64,000 nt of DNA from JBICHN01 sp043101845 (GCA_043101845.1 JBICHN010000002.1:434001-498000); one strand, 5' to 3'; shown: positions 23,942-34,383, counted from the first letter of the stretch. Notes: generated from the sequence alone by a model not told the origin. Translations and numbers: made by a program.

Positions 23942-25990
23942 GTGAGAACGAAACTTATCCAACGCATCATGGGCGTTCGGGGGGCAGTGGCGACAGTTCT
24001 CGCATGCTGCGGAATGGTCGTCCTTGGTGGGGCCGGACCGGAGAACACGCCGGCGAACGGATTCGAGGAAGTTGCAGGCGACCACGAGTTCTCTGGAAGG
24101 ATGATCGTGCGCCCGGTCCAGCTCGACGGCTGGCGGGCGCAAGGGGTGGAGGAACTCGAGGCCCGCGGCCGCATGGACGCGGCGCGTGTCCTCGCCGAAT
24201 CGTATACGGTCGTGAATTTTGTGCCGCAGACCGGTGAGTACCTCATCACTGTGCCGGCGGGCGAGACGGAGAACTCGGTCCATCGTGTTCTCATGAACTC
24301 CGGGCTGTTTGAGTACGCGGAACCCGACTGGATCCTGTATCCGATCGGCTGTCCGAACGATCCATTGCTCGGGAACCAATGGCATCACAATGCGAATCGG
24401 ATGCAGTCGTGTGACGGGTGGGGCATCCACACTGGAAATCCGTCTGTGAGCGTCGGCATCTGCGACACCGGCGTGCGGACGACACACCAGGACCTCCAGG
24501 CGAACCGTCTCGAAGGTTACAACGCCGTCGACCAGGTCTGGGAGTTCTCCGGCGGAAACATCGGGCCGGTCCATCCGCATGGAACACAGACGACCGGATG
24601 CGCGGCGGCGAACGGCGACAACGGTGTCGGGGTATCCGGCGTGGGCTGGAATCTGAGTCACCGCATGATGCGCGTGAGCAACAGCAGCAGTGGCAGCGCC
24701 TCGATGTCGACGCTGCAGCATGCGGCCCGGACTTCGATCGAAGCCGGTGATCGTGTCGCGAGCGTGAGCTACAGCGGCGTTGACAACTCGTCGAATCTCA
24801 CGACCGCGTCGTACATCAAGTCGATCGGCGGACTGCTCGTCTGGGCCGCCGGCAATGATGGACGCAATCTGACCTTTGGCAATCGCGATAACGATGACAT
24901 CATCGTCGTTGGCGCGACGGATTCGAATGACAACTCGTCTTACTTCTCGGCCTACGGTCAGTTCGTGGATCTCACGGCGCCGGGATCGGGCGTGTACACC
25001 ACGGATTCGGGGAACGACTCCGACTACGCGTCTGTGAGCGGCACGAGCTTCGCATGCCCGCTCGCCGCCGGTCTTGCCGCGCTGATCTGGTCGCAGGATC
25101 CATCGCTCACCCCCGACGATGTCGAGAACCGACTCAAGTCAGGATGTGATGACCTCGGTTCGGGTGGAGTCGACAACATCTTCGGGTATGGCCGCATCAA
25201 TGTGTACGGGTCACTATCGCTCGGTGGTCCCGGGAACCAGCCGCCCGTCGCGGATCTTTCCGCGACTCCGCTCAGCGGCGACGCGCCTCTCGATGTGAGC
25301 TTCAACGCGTCCGGCAGCTTTGATCCGGACGGAAGCATCACGGACTTCTCCTGGGATTACGACGGCGACGGAACCTACGACGAATCGACCGGCACGACGG
25401 CGACGAGCTTCGTGACCTACACGATTCCGGGCTCCTACGACGCCGTGGTCCGCGTCACGGACGATGGCGGCGCTCAGGATACGGCCACGGTGACGATCGA
25501 TGTGTCCGATCCGGGCGGCGGTGGGGGCGAGCAGTCGCTCGCGTTCGATGGATTTGAATCGCGCAGTTTCAGCGGTGGAAGCGGCGCATGGATTGGGTCC
25601 TGGTTCGGATCCGGTGACATCCGAATCCGCTGGAATCGCGACAATCCGCATACCGGGAGCGGCCATGTGCGCATGCGTCGAAGTAGCGGCTACATGGAGC
25701 GCGCGGTCAATCTCGCCGGCGCCACGAGCGTGAAGCTCACCTTCTGGTCGCGAGTCGAGTCGTTCGAGGGATCGGACGACGCCCATGTGTGGGTGAGCTC
25801 CGACGCGTCGAACTACTACATCGTAAAGACCTTCACTTCGGCCGATAGTGATGGGGTATACCGCTATCACGAAATTGACCTGAGCGGGTTCGCGATGACG
25901 AGCGACTTCCGAGTGGTCTTTGACCCGAGCATGAGCAGCTCCGGTGATCGCTGGTTCGTCGATGACATCGACATCATCGGCGTTCCGTAA
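23942..25990 (+). CDS. Secreted subtilisin-like (S8) serine protease with PKD and jelly-roll domains
   Basis: 682 residues from GTG 23942, with AAGGAG upstream. Signal peptide ~1-35, propeptide to ~135 (YTVVNFVPQTGEYLITVPAG). The S8 catalytic triad is complete: Asp175 in GICDTGVRTTH, His213 in HPHGTQTTG, Ser369 in SGTSFACPLAAG, with the oxyanion Asn in WAAGNDG. A PKD domain at ~430-525 (NASGSFDPDG, WDYDGDG) and a C-terminal beta-sandwich (~535-680, LTFWSRVES, WFVDDIDI) probably bind substrate or surface. Likely exported by Sec and possibly released by the type II system. An efficient terminator follows. Confidence 0.85.
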   Translation: MRTKLIQRIMGVRGAVATVLACCGMVVLGGAGPENTPANGFEEVAGDHEFSGRMIVRPVQLDGWRAQGVEELEARGRMDAARVLAESYTVVNFVPQTGEYLITVPAGETENSVHRVLMNSGLFEYAEPDWILYPIGCPNDPLLGNQWHHNANRMQSCDGWGIHTGNPSVSVGICDTGVRTTHQDLQANRLEGYNAVDQVWEFSGGNIGPVHPHGTQTTGCAAANGDNGVGVSGVGWNLSHRMMRVSNSSSGSASMSTLQHAARTSIEAGDRVASVSYSGVDNSSNLTTASYIKSIGGLLVWAAGNDGRNLTFGNRDNDDIIVVGATDSNDNSSYFSAYGQFVDLTAPGSGVYTTDSGNDSDYASVSGTSFACPLAAGLAALIWSQDPSLTPDDVENRLKSGCDDLGSGGVDNIFGYGRINVYGSLSLGGPGNQPPVADLSATPLSGDAPLDVSFNASGSFDPDGSITDFSWDYDGDGTYDESTGTTATSFVTYTIPGSYDAVVRVTDDGGAQDTATVTIDVSDPGGGGGEQSLAFDGFESRSFSGGSGAWIGSWFGSGDIRIRWNRDNPHTGSGHVRMRRSSGYMERAVNLAGATSVKLTFWSRVESFEGSDDAHVWVSSDASNYYIVKTFTSADSDGVYRYHEIDLSGFAMTSDFRVVFDPSMSSSGDRWFVDDIDIIGVP

Positions 25991-26023
25991 CACCGGACGA
26001 TGGTCGACTGTTTGGTCACCCAG

Positions 26024-26068
26024 CGCGGGGGCCGGCGAGCTGTGCCCGCCGGCCTCCGCGACTTTTTT
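26024..26068 (+). terminator. Rho-independent terminator after the S8 protease
   Basis: A 14-bp stem with one G-T pair (left arm 26024-26037, right arm 26047-26060, GC-rich) is followed after two bases by six T residues at 26063-26068. This is the clearest intrinsic terminator in the window. Confidence 0.8.
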
Positions 26069-26153
26069 GCCGTCAGCCGCGAAGTCACTATCCTCACGCC
26101 TGCGTCTGGCGGTCAGGCGTCGACATCAATCAGACGGGAACTTCCTCAACCCC

Positions 26154-26957
26154 GTGGCAGAGAACTCCGAATCCAATCCGTCGCGCCCGACCGAGTGCAT
26201 GAACTGCGGCGCCCCGCTCGTGGACCGGTACTGCGGTCGTTGCGGGCAGGATCATGCCCACCCGCGTCTCCGAATGAAGACGCTGCTCGGTGACTGGTTT
26301 GAGAGCGTGCTCGAACTTGACTGGCCGGTCGTTCGCACGGTTGTCGACCTCATCATCCGGCCGGGACGCGTGTGTCGCGAGTATGTGGACGGTCGCCGTC
26401 GCAAATACATGAGCCCGCTGCGGTATTGCGTCTATGCGGCGGCGATCTTCGCGTTGCTCACGGTTACCCTCGATGTCGATACCGTGGGTGGGTTCGCCGA
26501 CCTCATCGGCGCCGAGGCCCTGAGCGAACGGAAGACACTGACGGAGGAGGAGATCGCAGCCCTCACCGACGCGGAGCGTAAACAGCTTGAGGCGGTCGAG
26601 TTCGTTGAGCAGAACATCCAGTTCTTCTCGCTCGCCTCATTGCCGCTCGTAGTCTTCATTCAAATGCTCGCGTTTCGGGGGAACCGACTCAATTACGCCG
26701 AACATGCGGCGCCGGTGCTCTACCTCAACGCGCAGTTCTTCCTGCTCGGCGCCGTGACGCTGCTCACCGGCGCACATTTGTGGATCTGGATGACGATCGT
26801 GTCCTCGTTCGTCATGCTGATCTACTGGATCTGGGCGTGTCGCGTGTTCTACGGTCGCGGCTGGTGGGCGACGACCTGGCGATCGTGCATCATCCTCTTC
26901 TCCAAGGTCGTGCTCGACGGACTCGTGGGAGCCATCGTGGTTCCGATCATGTTGTAG
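26154..26957 (+). CDS. DUF3667-type membrane protein with N-terminal zinc ribbon
   Basis: 267 residues from GTG 26154. Residues ~16-33 contain CMNCG...YCGRCGQ, a two-knuckle zinc ribbon, followed by RMKTLLGDWFESVLELDWPVVRTVVDLIIRPGRVCREYVDGRRRKYMSPLR and then four to five membrane helices. That ribbon, the basic R-P-G-x-V-x-x-E-Y segment and YMSPLRY are diagnostic of DUF3667, whose function is unknown. It ends 57 bases before the ECF sigma gene. Confidence 0.72.
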   Translation: MAENSESNPSRPTECMNCGAPLVDRYCGRCGQDHAHPRLRMKTLLGDWFESVLELDWPVVRTVVDLIIRPGRVCREYVDGRRRKYMSPLRYCVYAAAIFALLTVTLDVDTVGGFADLIGAEALSERKTLTEEEIAALTDAERKQLEAVEFVEQNIQFFSLASLPLVVFIQMLAFRGNRLNYAEHAAPVLYLNAQFFLLGAVTLLTGAHLWIWMTIVSSFVMLIYWIWACRVFYGRGWWATTWRSCIILFSKVVLDGLVGAIVVPIML

Positions 26958-27014
26958 TATTCAGGTTGAACGCGACTTGTCGCGCGCGACTCGATCGGAG
27001 AGAATGGCGGCGCG

Positions 27015-27599
27015 ATGAAGCCGGCGACGCAGATACTGAACCGCGCGACGCATGGAGACGAGGCGGCGGCCGCGAAACTTACGCCTCTCGTGTACGATGA
27101 GCTGCGTCGTCTCGCCGCCCACTATCTTGGCCGCGAGGCCGGCCGGCACACCCTGCAGCCGACTGCGGTCGTGCACGAAGCCTTTCTCCGTCTCTGTGAC
27201 CATGACGCGGCGACGATCAACGATCGCGAGCACTTTCTTGCTCTCGCGGCGACGGCGATGCGCCATGTGCTCATCGACCATGCGCGCCGCCGCGGAGCGG
27301 TCAAGCGAGGCGGCGGACGCGCCCGTATCACGCTCGAGGATCATCTCGCCGGATCAACGGGGGAGGGTGTCGATCTGCTCGCGCTGGATGACGCCCTGAC
27401 GCGATTCGCAAATCTCGACGCCCGCGCCGCCCGGGTCGTCGAGTTGCGCTACTTTGGCGGCCTCGATGACGCAGCGGTTGGACGAATCCTCGGCGTCTCG
27501 GAACGGACCGTGCGGAATGACTGGACGATGGCCCGCGCCTGGTTGCGTCGGGCCTTGAGCGATCAGAGAGAGGACGAGGACCGAGAGCCAGAATCTTGA
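27015..27599 (+). CDS. ECF-family RNA polymerase sigma factor
   Basis: 194 residues. Region 2 is seen in LVYDELRRLAAHYLGREAGRHTLQPTAVVHEAFLRL and region 4 in LDARAARVVELRYFGGLDDAAVGRILGVSERTVRNDWTMARAWLRRAL, the helix-turn-helix that reads the -35 element. The long linker with HAR and GGGR motifs (DHARRRGAVKRGGGRARI) marks the subgroup often paired with Ser/Thr kinases in planctomycetes. The kinase gene starts inside its stop codon, so the two are coupled and the kinase or its TPRs may control sigma activity. Confidence 0.83.
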   Translation: MKPATQILNRATHGDEAAAAKLTPLVYDELRRLAAHYLGREAGRHTLQPTAVVHEAFLRLCDHDAATINDREHFLALAATAMRHVLIDHARRRGAVKRGGGRARITLEDHLAGSTGEGVDLLALDDALTRFANLDARAARVVELRYFGGLDDAAVGRILGVSERTVRNDWTMARAWLRRALSDQREDEDREPES

Positions 27600-30586
27600 G
27601 AAATCGGCGGATTTCGGCGCCGGATGAGCCTGCAGATAGCGTGGAGGTTTTCGGGAGTGCGTTTCCGGTGAAGGCCGATCGATACCATCGAGTGAAGTCG
27701 ATCTTTCTCGAGGCGCTCGAGATGGATCCATCCTCGCGTTCTGAGCATCTGAGTCGCGCCTGCGGCGAAGATCTCGAACTCCGCGAGGAAGTCGAAAGCC
27801 TGCTGTCCGAATCTGGCGAGGGTTCGTTTCTCGACGAGCCGGTGGTCGAAGCGATGGACTTCCCATCGATGCCGGACTCGGGAACCGATACGCTCGGTGA
27901 ACTCCCCGAACAGATCGCGGGCTACCGCATCCTCGGCGTACTCGGCGCCGGAGGCATGGGCGTCGTCTACCGCGCGGAACAGGAACATCCGCAGCGGACG
28001 GTCGCGCTGAAGGTGATCCGTCCCGGCGTCACTTCGCAGCGTCTGCTCCGGCGCTTCGAATTCGAGAGCGAAACGCTCGGACGATTGAGCCACCCGAACA
28101 TCGCACAGGTCTTCGAAGCAGGCGCCGCCGACACCGGCTTCGGACCGCAGCCCTTCTTCGCCATGGAACTCATCGAAGGGGCGCCCCTCCTCGAAGCGGC
28201 CGAGCGTCGAAAGCTTGACCTCCGCGCTCGCGTGCGACTCCTGGCGCGTATCTGTCGAGCCGCGCACCATGCGCACCAGAAGGGTGTGATCCATCGGGAT
28301 CTCAAGCCGGCGAATGTCCTCGTCAATGGGGCGGGCGAGCCGAAGATCGTCGACTTCGGTGTGGCGCGCGCGACCGATTCGGACATTCAGTGCACCACCG
28401 TGCAGACCGATATCGGACAACTCATTGGCACGGCGCCCTACATGAGTCCCGAGCAGGTCGAGGGTGACGCGTCGTCGCTCGACAGCCGCTCCGATGTGTA
28501 CACGCTCGGAGTGCTCGGCTTTGAACTTCTGACCGGGCGACTGCCGTACGACCTTGACGGAAAGAGTCTCGTCGAGACCTGCCGCACGATTTCGGAGGAT
28601 GAGCCACGCCGGGCGAGTTCGATCGATCGGCGATTGCGTGGTGATCTCGAACTCATCCTCCGGAAAGCGCTCGAGAAGGACCGGGACCGGCGGTATCAGT
28701 CGGCCGCGGAACTTGCGGCCGATCTCGATCGATACCTCGACGATGAGCCGGTGGAGGCCCGTCCACCGTCGGCGTGGTATCAGGCCCGGAAATTCACGAA
28801 GCGGCACACGGGTCTGGTGGCCGGAATCGGGGGCGCCGTCGGTATTCTCATCGCGGCGCTTATCGTGGTCTCAATTCTCTACGCCGATCTCGTCGAGACG
28901 CGCAACGCCGAGAGCGCCGCCCAACAGGAAGCGCTCGACCAGGCGTCGATCACAAGCGCTGTGAATGTCTTCCTGAATGACGATCTTCTCGCCGCGGTCA
29001 ATCCGGAGAACACACTCAATCCGGAGATCACGGTCCGCGAAGCGCTCGACAACGCGGCCGCCCGGATTGAAGGTCGATTCGACGCGGCGCCCCTCGTGGA
29101 GGCGTCCATCCGAAACACGCTCGGCGTGACCTACGAGAGCCTCGGTCGATTCGATCTCGCAGCGCCGCATCTCGAGCGCGCCATCGAGCTCGTGAGCGTG
29201 ACTCGTGGTCCCGATCACACGGAGACGCTGGGCTATCGAGAAAACCTGGCGGGAGTGTATGAGCGTTTGGGTGAGTTTGGACGAGCCGAGTCGATCTTGA
29301 CGGATGTGCTTTCGCGCCGCTCGCGCGTCGAGGGCGCGGACGCGCCCGCCACCCTCGCCGCCCAGGACGCTCTCGCGAACATCTGGCATTCGGACGGGCG
29401 GTGGAGTGACGCGATCGATCTCTGGGAGCGAACGCTCGACGGGCGCCGCGCCGTGCTGGGCGTCGATCACTACGACACGCTCATCACGATGAATAATCTC
29501 GCCGCGGGCTACACGAACGCAGGGCGGTACGAGGACGCCGAGCGCATGTGGAGCGAGATGCTCGATCGCGGGCGCGATTCGCTTGGGGACAATCACCCCG
29601 ACACGCTGGTCACGATGAACAACCTCTCCGTGCTCTATGACCGGATGGGTCGATTCGACGAGTCCGAGCGAATGAAGAATGAACTGCTCGCCATTCACCG
29701 TCAGATCATGGGCGATGAACATCCGCGAACGCTGAGCGTGCGCAACAATCTCGGTGTTCTGTACTTTCAGCAGAGCCGGTATGAGGAAGCGGCGGAGCAG
29801 TTCGAGTCGGTGCTCGAAGCGCGACGCCGTACGCTCGGGGAATCGAACCCGCAGACGCAGACCTCGATCGGAAACCTCGCCATGGTGTATCAGTTGCTCG
29901 ACCGTCTCGATGACGCGGCGCAGCTGGGTGAGGAGCATCTCGAATTGCGTCGCGCCTCGGTGGGTCCCGAACATCCGGCGACCCTGGGCGCCGCGCGCAC
30001 CCTGGCGAATATCTACCGCGCGCTGCATCGTTACGACGACGCGTTGCGTCTGTTCGATGAGAACCTTCCGATACTCGTGCGCACACTCGGCGAAGACCAT
30101 CCGCAGACCCTGGCGGCGCGACACGGCGAGGGTTCGACCTATCTCGACCGTGGAGACGCGGATCGCGCCTTCGTCGTATTCGAGGACGCCGCGTCGCGAT
30201 CCGCCACCGCGCTGGGGGCTGGACACCCGACGACGCTTCGTACCCGCATGCAACTCGCTCGGACGCTGATGGCGCTGAACCGCCACGACGATTCACTTCG
30301 TCAGTACGAGGACATTCTCAGTGTCGATCGTGACGAAGGCGCCCTCGGTCCGGACGACCGCGCTGAGATCCACTTCCGCTGCGGTGAGATTCATCACGCG
30401 CAGAGCCGCCCCGACGACGCCGAACGATCATGGCTCGAGGCGGCGCGAGAATGCGAGGCTACGACGGCGGCGACCTCGTCGTTGCGTCGAGAGATCATTG
30501 AACGGCTCGTGGCGCACTACCGGTCTCGAGGCGAGGAATCCGCCGCGAACGACTGGGCGGCGAAAGTTCCGTCGCTCAATCCGTGA
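27596..30586 (+). CDS. Transmembrane Ser/Thr protein kinase with TPR sensor region
   Basis: Up to 996 residues. The first possible start is TTG 27596, overlapping the sigma factor stop; GTG 27641 or 27668 are alternatives. Residues ~105-400 are a Hanks kinase: GAGGMG P-loop, VALKVI Lys, HRDLKPANV with Asp235, DFG, and APYMSPEQVEG. A membrane helix follows at ~408-430 (GIGGAVGILIAALIVVSILY). The outer region holds about ten 42-residue kinesin-light-chain-type TPRs (TLGVTYESLGRFDLAAPHL; TLVTMNNLSVLYDRMGRFDE and so on). The N-terminal ACGEDLELREEVESLLSE motif is typical of ECF-linked kinases. It likely senses an extracytoplasmic ligand and acts with the adjacent sigma factor. Confidence 0.83.
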   Translation: MRNRRISAPDEPADSVEVFGSAFPVKADRYHRVKSIFLEALEMDPSSRSEHLSRACGEDLELREEVESLLSESGEGSFLDEPVVEAMDFPSMPDSGTDTLGELPEQIAGYRILGVLGAGGMGVVYRAEQEHPQRTVALKVIRPGVTSQRLLRRFEFESETLGRLSHPNIAQVFEAGAADTGFGPQPFFAMELIEGAPLLEAAERRKLDLRARVRLLARICRAAHHAHQKGVIHRDLKPANVLVNGAGEPKIVDFGVARATDSDIQCTTVQTDIGQLIGTAPYMSPEQVEGDASSLDSRSDVYTLGVLGFELLTGRLPYDLDGKSLVETCRTISEDEPRRASSIDRRLRGDLELILRKALEKDRDRRYQSAAELAADLDRYLDDEPVEARPPSAWYQARKFTKRHTGLVAGIGGAVGILIAALIVVSILYADLVETRNAESAAQQEALDQASITSAVNVFLNDDLLAAVNPENTLNPEITVREALDNAAARIEGRFDAAPLVEASIRNTLGVTYESLGRFDLAAPHLERAIELVSVTRGPDHTETLGYRENLAGVYERLGEFGRAESILTDVLSRRSRVEGADAPATLAAQDALANIWHSDGRWSDAIDLWERTLDGRRAVLGVDHYDTLITMNNLAAGYTNAGRYEDAERMWSEMLDRGRDSLGDNHPDTLVTMNNLSVLYDRMGRFDESERMKNELLAIHRQIMGDEHPRTLSVRNNLGVLYFQQSRYEEAAEQFESVLEARRRTLGESNPQTQTSIGNLAMVYQLLDRLDDAAQLGEEHLELRRASVGPEHPATLGAARTLANIYRALHRYDDALRLFDENLPILVRTLGEDHPQTLAARHGEGSTYLDRGDADRAFVVFEDAASRSATALGAGHPTTLRTRMQLARTLMALNRHDDSLRQYEDILSVDRDEGALGPDDRAEIHFRCGEIHHAQSRPDDAERSWLEAARECEATTAATSSLRREIIERLVAHYRSRGEESAANDWAAKVPSLNP

Positions 30587-30639
30587 GGCGCGAAACGGAA
30601 TCGTGTTCCTCTGCGACCGGGCCGTGATACACTGGCTCA

Positions 30640-33600
30640 ATGTCACACTCCCGACGCATCGTCGCCGTTCTGATTGCCGGTCTTCTCGCGCTCAGCGTAC
30701 CGGGGGCGCTCGGTCAGGCGGAGCATGAGGCGAAGCTACACGACGACCGCTCACCGGGTCAGCGCACGCTCGACGCCATGCGTCTTCCCGAGGGATTCAG
30801 CGCCTCGCTCTTCGCCGAAGAGCCGTTGCTCGAAAACCCGGTCGCCTTCTGCTTCGACGAGATCGGCCAGGTTTATGTCGCCGAGACCTTTCGCCAGGAA
30901 CTCGGCGTCGAGGACAACCGCGCCCAGCCGTACTGGCTCCTCGACGACATCTCGAACCAGACGGTGTCCGACCGGCTCGCCATGTACCGCAAGTGGGCGG
31001 ACAAGCGTGAACGAGGCATGGACCACTACACCGACTTTGAAGACCGCATCCGGATTCTTCGTGACACAGACGGCGACGGCGTCGCTGACCTGTCGCGCGT
31101 TTTCGCCGACGGGTTTAATGATGCGCTCGACGGCACGGGCGCCGGTGTCATCGCCCGCGACGGCGTCATCTACTACACGAACATTCCGCATCTCTGGATG
31201 CTTCCCGATCGGGATCGCGACGGCGTGGCGGACGAACGCGTTTCGCTTCACGACGGGTACGGCGTGCGCATCGCACTGCGCGGCCATGACATGCACGGAC
31301 TCGTATGGGGTCCCGATGGTCGACTTTACTACTCAATCGGTGACCGGGGGTACCACATCGAGACCGACGACGGACGCGTTCTGCACAGCCCGGGCGCCGG
31401 CGCCGTCTTCCGTTGCGAGCCCGACGGATCCGAGCTCGAGGTGGTGCACTACGGGTTGCGGAATCCGCAGGAACTTGCGTTTGATCAGTACGGCAATCTG
31501 TTTACCGGTGACAACAACTCCGACGCCGGTGATCGCGCGCGGCTTGTCTACATTGTCGATGGCGGTGAGACCGGCTGGAACATGAACTACCAGACCCTCG
31601 AGGGCGCGAATGTTCGTGGCCCATGGGTTCAGGAGCGCATCTGGGAACCGCGCCATGCGGATCAGCCCGCGTGGATCCTTCCGCCCATCGAGAACATTAC
31701 GAGCGGCCCGTCCGGGCTCACCTACTACCCGGGCGTCGGCCTGCCGGGCCGGTTCGACGATCACTTCTTCCTGTGCGACTTTCGCGGCGGCGCCTCCGCC
31801 AGCTCGGTCGTCGCGTTCTCGGTGGAGCCGGACGGGGCCGGATTCGCCCTCGCGAACCAGGAAGTCTTCGCGGCGAATGTCCTAGCGACCGATGTGGAAT
31901 TCGGATACGACGGCCGGCTCTACATCGCCGACTGGGTCGAGGGATGGGTGGGCGAAGGAGTGGGGCGGCTCTACGCGATCGAACACGACGCGGCGTCAGA
32001 CGATGCGGCCGTGTCCGAAGTGACGCGAATCTTTCGGGAGGGATTCGCCGGACGATCCTCGCCTGATCTCGAGACGCTGCTCCACCATCCCGACATGCGG
32101 GTTCGCCTTCGCGCGCAGTTCGAGCTCGCCGATCGCGGCGGGGAGTCGGTCGAGCGATTTCATCGACTTTCCAGATCGAAGGACGCCGGACTGGCTCGTC
32201 TTCATGCGATCTGGGGACTCGGCATCGTCGCACGCCGACAGGATCATCCTGACGCGGCGTCGGGATTGGTCGGCCTGCTGGAAGATCAGGACGCCGAGAT
32301 TCGCGCTCAGGCTGCCCGCGTCCTTGGTGATGTCGGTTACATCGACGCGGCGGAATCGATTCGCTACCTGCTTACGGACGAGAGTGAGCGGGTTCAGTAC
32401 TTCGCGGCGATGGCGCTCGGCGAGCTCGCCTACGCCGCGGCGATTGACGATCTCATCTCACTCGCGTGGCAGAACGACGACCGGGATCTGTATCTCCGTC
32501 ACGTGGCCGTTATGGCGTTATGGCGCATGAATGATCTCGACACCATACTCGAGTATGCCGACGATCCGTCGTCGGCGGTTCGACGGGTGATCGTGCTCGT
32601 TCTTCGACGCGCCGCGGATTCGCGCATCGCCGGGTTCCTTTCGGATGAAGACGAGTCGATCGTCACGGAAGCCGCCCGCGCGATCAACGACCTGCCGATA
32701 CCGGAGGCGATGAGCGATCTGGCGCGTCTCATCCATGCGGACGAACCGGCGGAGCCTGCCGAGGCGAGCCCGCCGCCTGCTCGTTACCGATTCCAGCGAG
32801 AGTTCTTTCGAAACGCATCGGCCGCGGCGTCGCCGTCCGACGCCTCATCTACGCACGGCTCGAACGGAACGGGGGCGGACGCCCTGGAGAATCACCCCGT
32901 CTTTTCCCGCGAACCCGATGAGTCCGACGCGACCACGATCGCGGAAGGACGCACGAACTTTGACGACAATTACGCGACGCGAATCAAGGCGACGATTCGG
33001 CCGCCGATGTCTGGAGCCTTCACCTTCTACTTAAAGAGTGACGACGCGTCGACGCTCTTCCTCGCGGAGGCAGAGCGGCCTGGGACTCGGCGTCGGATCG
33101 CGTGGATCGACGACTGGGTGGGCGCCGACGCCTGGACCCAGGTCGACTCGCAGATCTCGAATCCGATCCATCTCGACGCGGATCGTGTCTACGAACTCGA
33201 AGTGTTTCATCTCGAAGGCGGTGGGCAGGATCATGTGGCGGTCGGATGGAGACTTCCCGACGGTTCGGTCGAGCGTCCCATCGGCGCCGGGCCCGAAGTC
33301 GAAGGAAACCTGCCGCTGCTCCGTCGAGCCATCAACGCGAACCTGCGGCTGGGCGGCGCCGAGCACGCCGCAGCGCTCGCTGAGTTCGCGCGTGATCATC
33401 GCCGTCCGCTGTCCATGCGACACGAAGCCCTGGCGGCGCTCGCGGACTGGGTCGATCCATCTCCGCGCGATCGAGTCATTGGCTCCTACCGACCTGTCGA
33501 TCCGGACGCGCGCGACCAGGCGGCGGCGGCGCGGATCCTCGAGCGCGCCCTGCCTGGTCTCATTGACCACACCCCGCCGACGATCAGCGCCGCGGCCCGT

Positions 33601-34383
33601 GATCTCGCGGTGCAGTACGAGATCACGCTTGATCCGAAGGCGAGCCTCACTGCGGTCGCTGACCGTTCGTTGTCGACGGGCGAGCGGGTCTCCGCCTTGA
33701 ATCAACTCGCGCGCGATCAGAGTGAACTCCTCGAGTCCGCGCTCGAAGTGGCGATGGCCTCGAGCGAACCGGCCCTTCGTATTCGGGCGCGGGACCTTCT
33801 CGTGACGCGCGTCGACGAGGACGCTGCAGCGGCGATCTATCGGAGCGCATGGTCGACCGGCGAACTCGACGAACGGCGCGCGGCGCTGGACGGGCTCGCG
33901 ACGATCGGCGGGCCTCATGCCGCGGCGCTCGTCTTCGACGCGCTTCGCGGGATTGATGACGATTCGATTGACCCGGCGCTCGAACTCGATGTTCTCGAGG
34001 TCGCGGCCGCGATGGACGATCTCGAAGTCTCGAATCGGCTCGCGGCTCTCACGGAAGCGTGGGACGAGGGGGGGCCGCTGACCTCATACCGCATGACTCT
34101 TACCGGCGGTGACGCCGAACGGGGCCGGGAGGTCTTTCGACTCGGTACTTCGGCGTCCTGCCTGCGCTGCCACACGGTCGACGGCGTAGGTGGAGAGGCC
34201 GGGCCGGATCTCTCCGATGTCGGGCGACGGCTGTCCGCCGAGTCGATCCTCGAATCCCTCGTGACGCCGAACGCGACGCTCGCGGAAGGCTACGAGCCCC
34301 CCTCGGCGATGCCGCCGGCGACCGACGCGCTGACCAAGCGCCAGATGCGCGATTTGATTGCGTATCTTCTGACGCTGCAATGA
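30640..34383 (+). CDS. Exported beta-propeller dehydrogenase-like/HEAT/PA14/cytochrome c protein
   Basis: 1,247 residues. A signal peptide (1-26) leads to a propeller at ~45-450 of the membrane-bound dehydrogenase type (LPEGFSASLFAEEPLLENP; GLRNPQELAFDQYGNLFTGDN; LYIADWVEGWVGEGVGRLY). HEAT repeats follow at ~470-690 (AQAARVLGDVGYIDAAE), then a PA14-like domain ~760-880 (DDNYATRIKATIRPPMSGAFTFYLKS; WRLPDG). The C-terminus has a single c-type haem site C1174-x2-C1177-H1178 with Met in SAMPPA as the likely axial ligand. Such giants are abundant in planctomycetes and are thought to oxidise sugars or polymers in the periplasm, but no substrate is assigned. Confidence 0.75.
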   Translation: MSHSRRIVAVLIAGLLALSVPGALGQAEHEAKLHDDRSPGQRTLDAMRLPEGFSASLFAEEPLLENPVAFCFDEIGQVYVAETFRQELGVEDNRAQPYWLLDDISNQTVSDRLAMYRKWADKRERGMDHYTDFEDRIRILRDTDGDGVADLSRVFADGFNDALDGTGAGVIARDGVIYYTNIPHLWMLPDRDRDGVADERVSLHDGYGVRIALRGHDMHGLVWGPDGRLYYSIGDRGYHIETDDGRVLHSPGAGAVFRCEPDGSELEVVHYGLRNPQELAFDQYGNLFTGDNNSDAGDRARLVYIVDGGETGWNMNYQTLEGANVRGPWVQERIWEPRHADQPAWILPPIENITSGPSGLTYYPGVGLPGRFDDHFFLCDFRGGASASSVVAFSVEPDGAGFALANQEVFAANVLATDVEFGYDGRLYIADWVEGWVGEGVGRLYAIEHDAASDDAAVSEVTRIFREGFAGRSSPDLETLLHHPDMRVRLRAQFELADRGGESVERFHRLSRSKDAGLARLHAIWGLGIVARRQDHPDAASGLVGLLEDQDAEIRAQAARVLGDVGYIDAAESIRYLLTDESERVQYFAAMALGELAYAAAIDDLISLAWQNDDRDLYLRHVAVMALWRMNDLDTILEYADDPSSAVRRVIVLVLRRAADSRIAGFLSDEDESIVTEAARAINDLPIPEAMSDLARLIHADEPAEPAEASPPPARYRFQREFFRNASAAASPSDASSTHGSNGTGADALENHPVFSREPDESDATTIAEGRTNFDDNYATRIKATIRPPMSGAFTFYLKSDDASTLFLAEAERPGTRRRIAWIDDWVGADAWTQVDSQISNPIHLDADRVYELEVFHLEGGGQDHVAVGWRLPDGSVERPIGAGPEVEGNLPLLRRAINANLRLGGAEHAAALAEFARDHRRPLSMRHEALAALADWVDPSPRDRVIGSYRPVDPDARDQAAAARILERALPGLIDHTPPTISAAARDLAVQYEITLDPKASLTAVADRSLSTGERVSALNQLARDQSELLESALEVAMASSEPALRIRARDLLVTRVDEDAAAAIYRSAWSTGELDERRAALDGLATIGGPHAAALVFDALRGIDDDSIDPALELDVLEVAAAMDDLEVSNRLAALTEAWDEGGPLTSYRMTLTGGDAERGREVFRLGTSASCLRCHTVDGVGGEAGPDLSDVGRRLSAESILESLVTPNATLAEGYEPPSAMPPATDALTKRQMRDLIAYLLTLQ

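Noticed and set aside
28871..30286. 471-codon open frame on the minus strand inside the kinase gene
   Set aside because: Arg-rich, no family motifs, lies opposite clear TPR repeats; an antisense shadow of GC-rich coding DNA.
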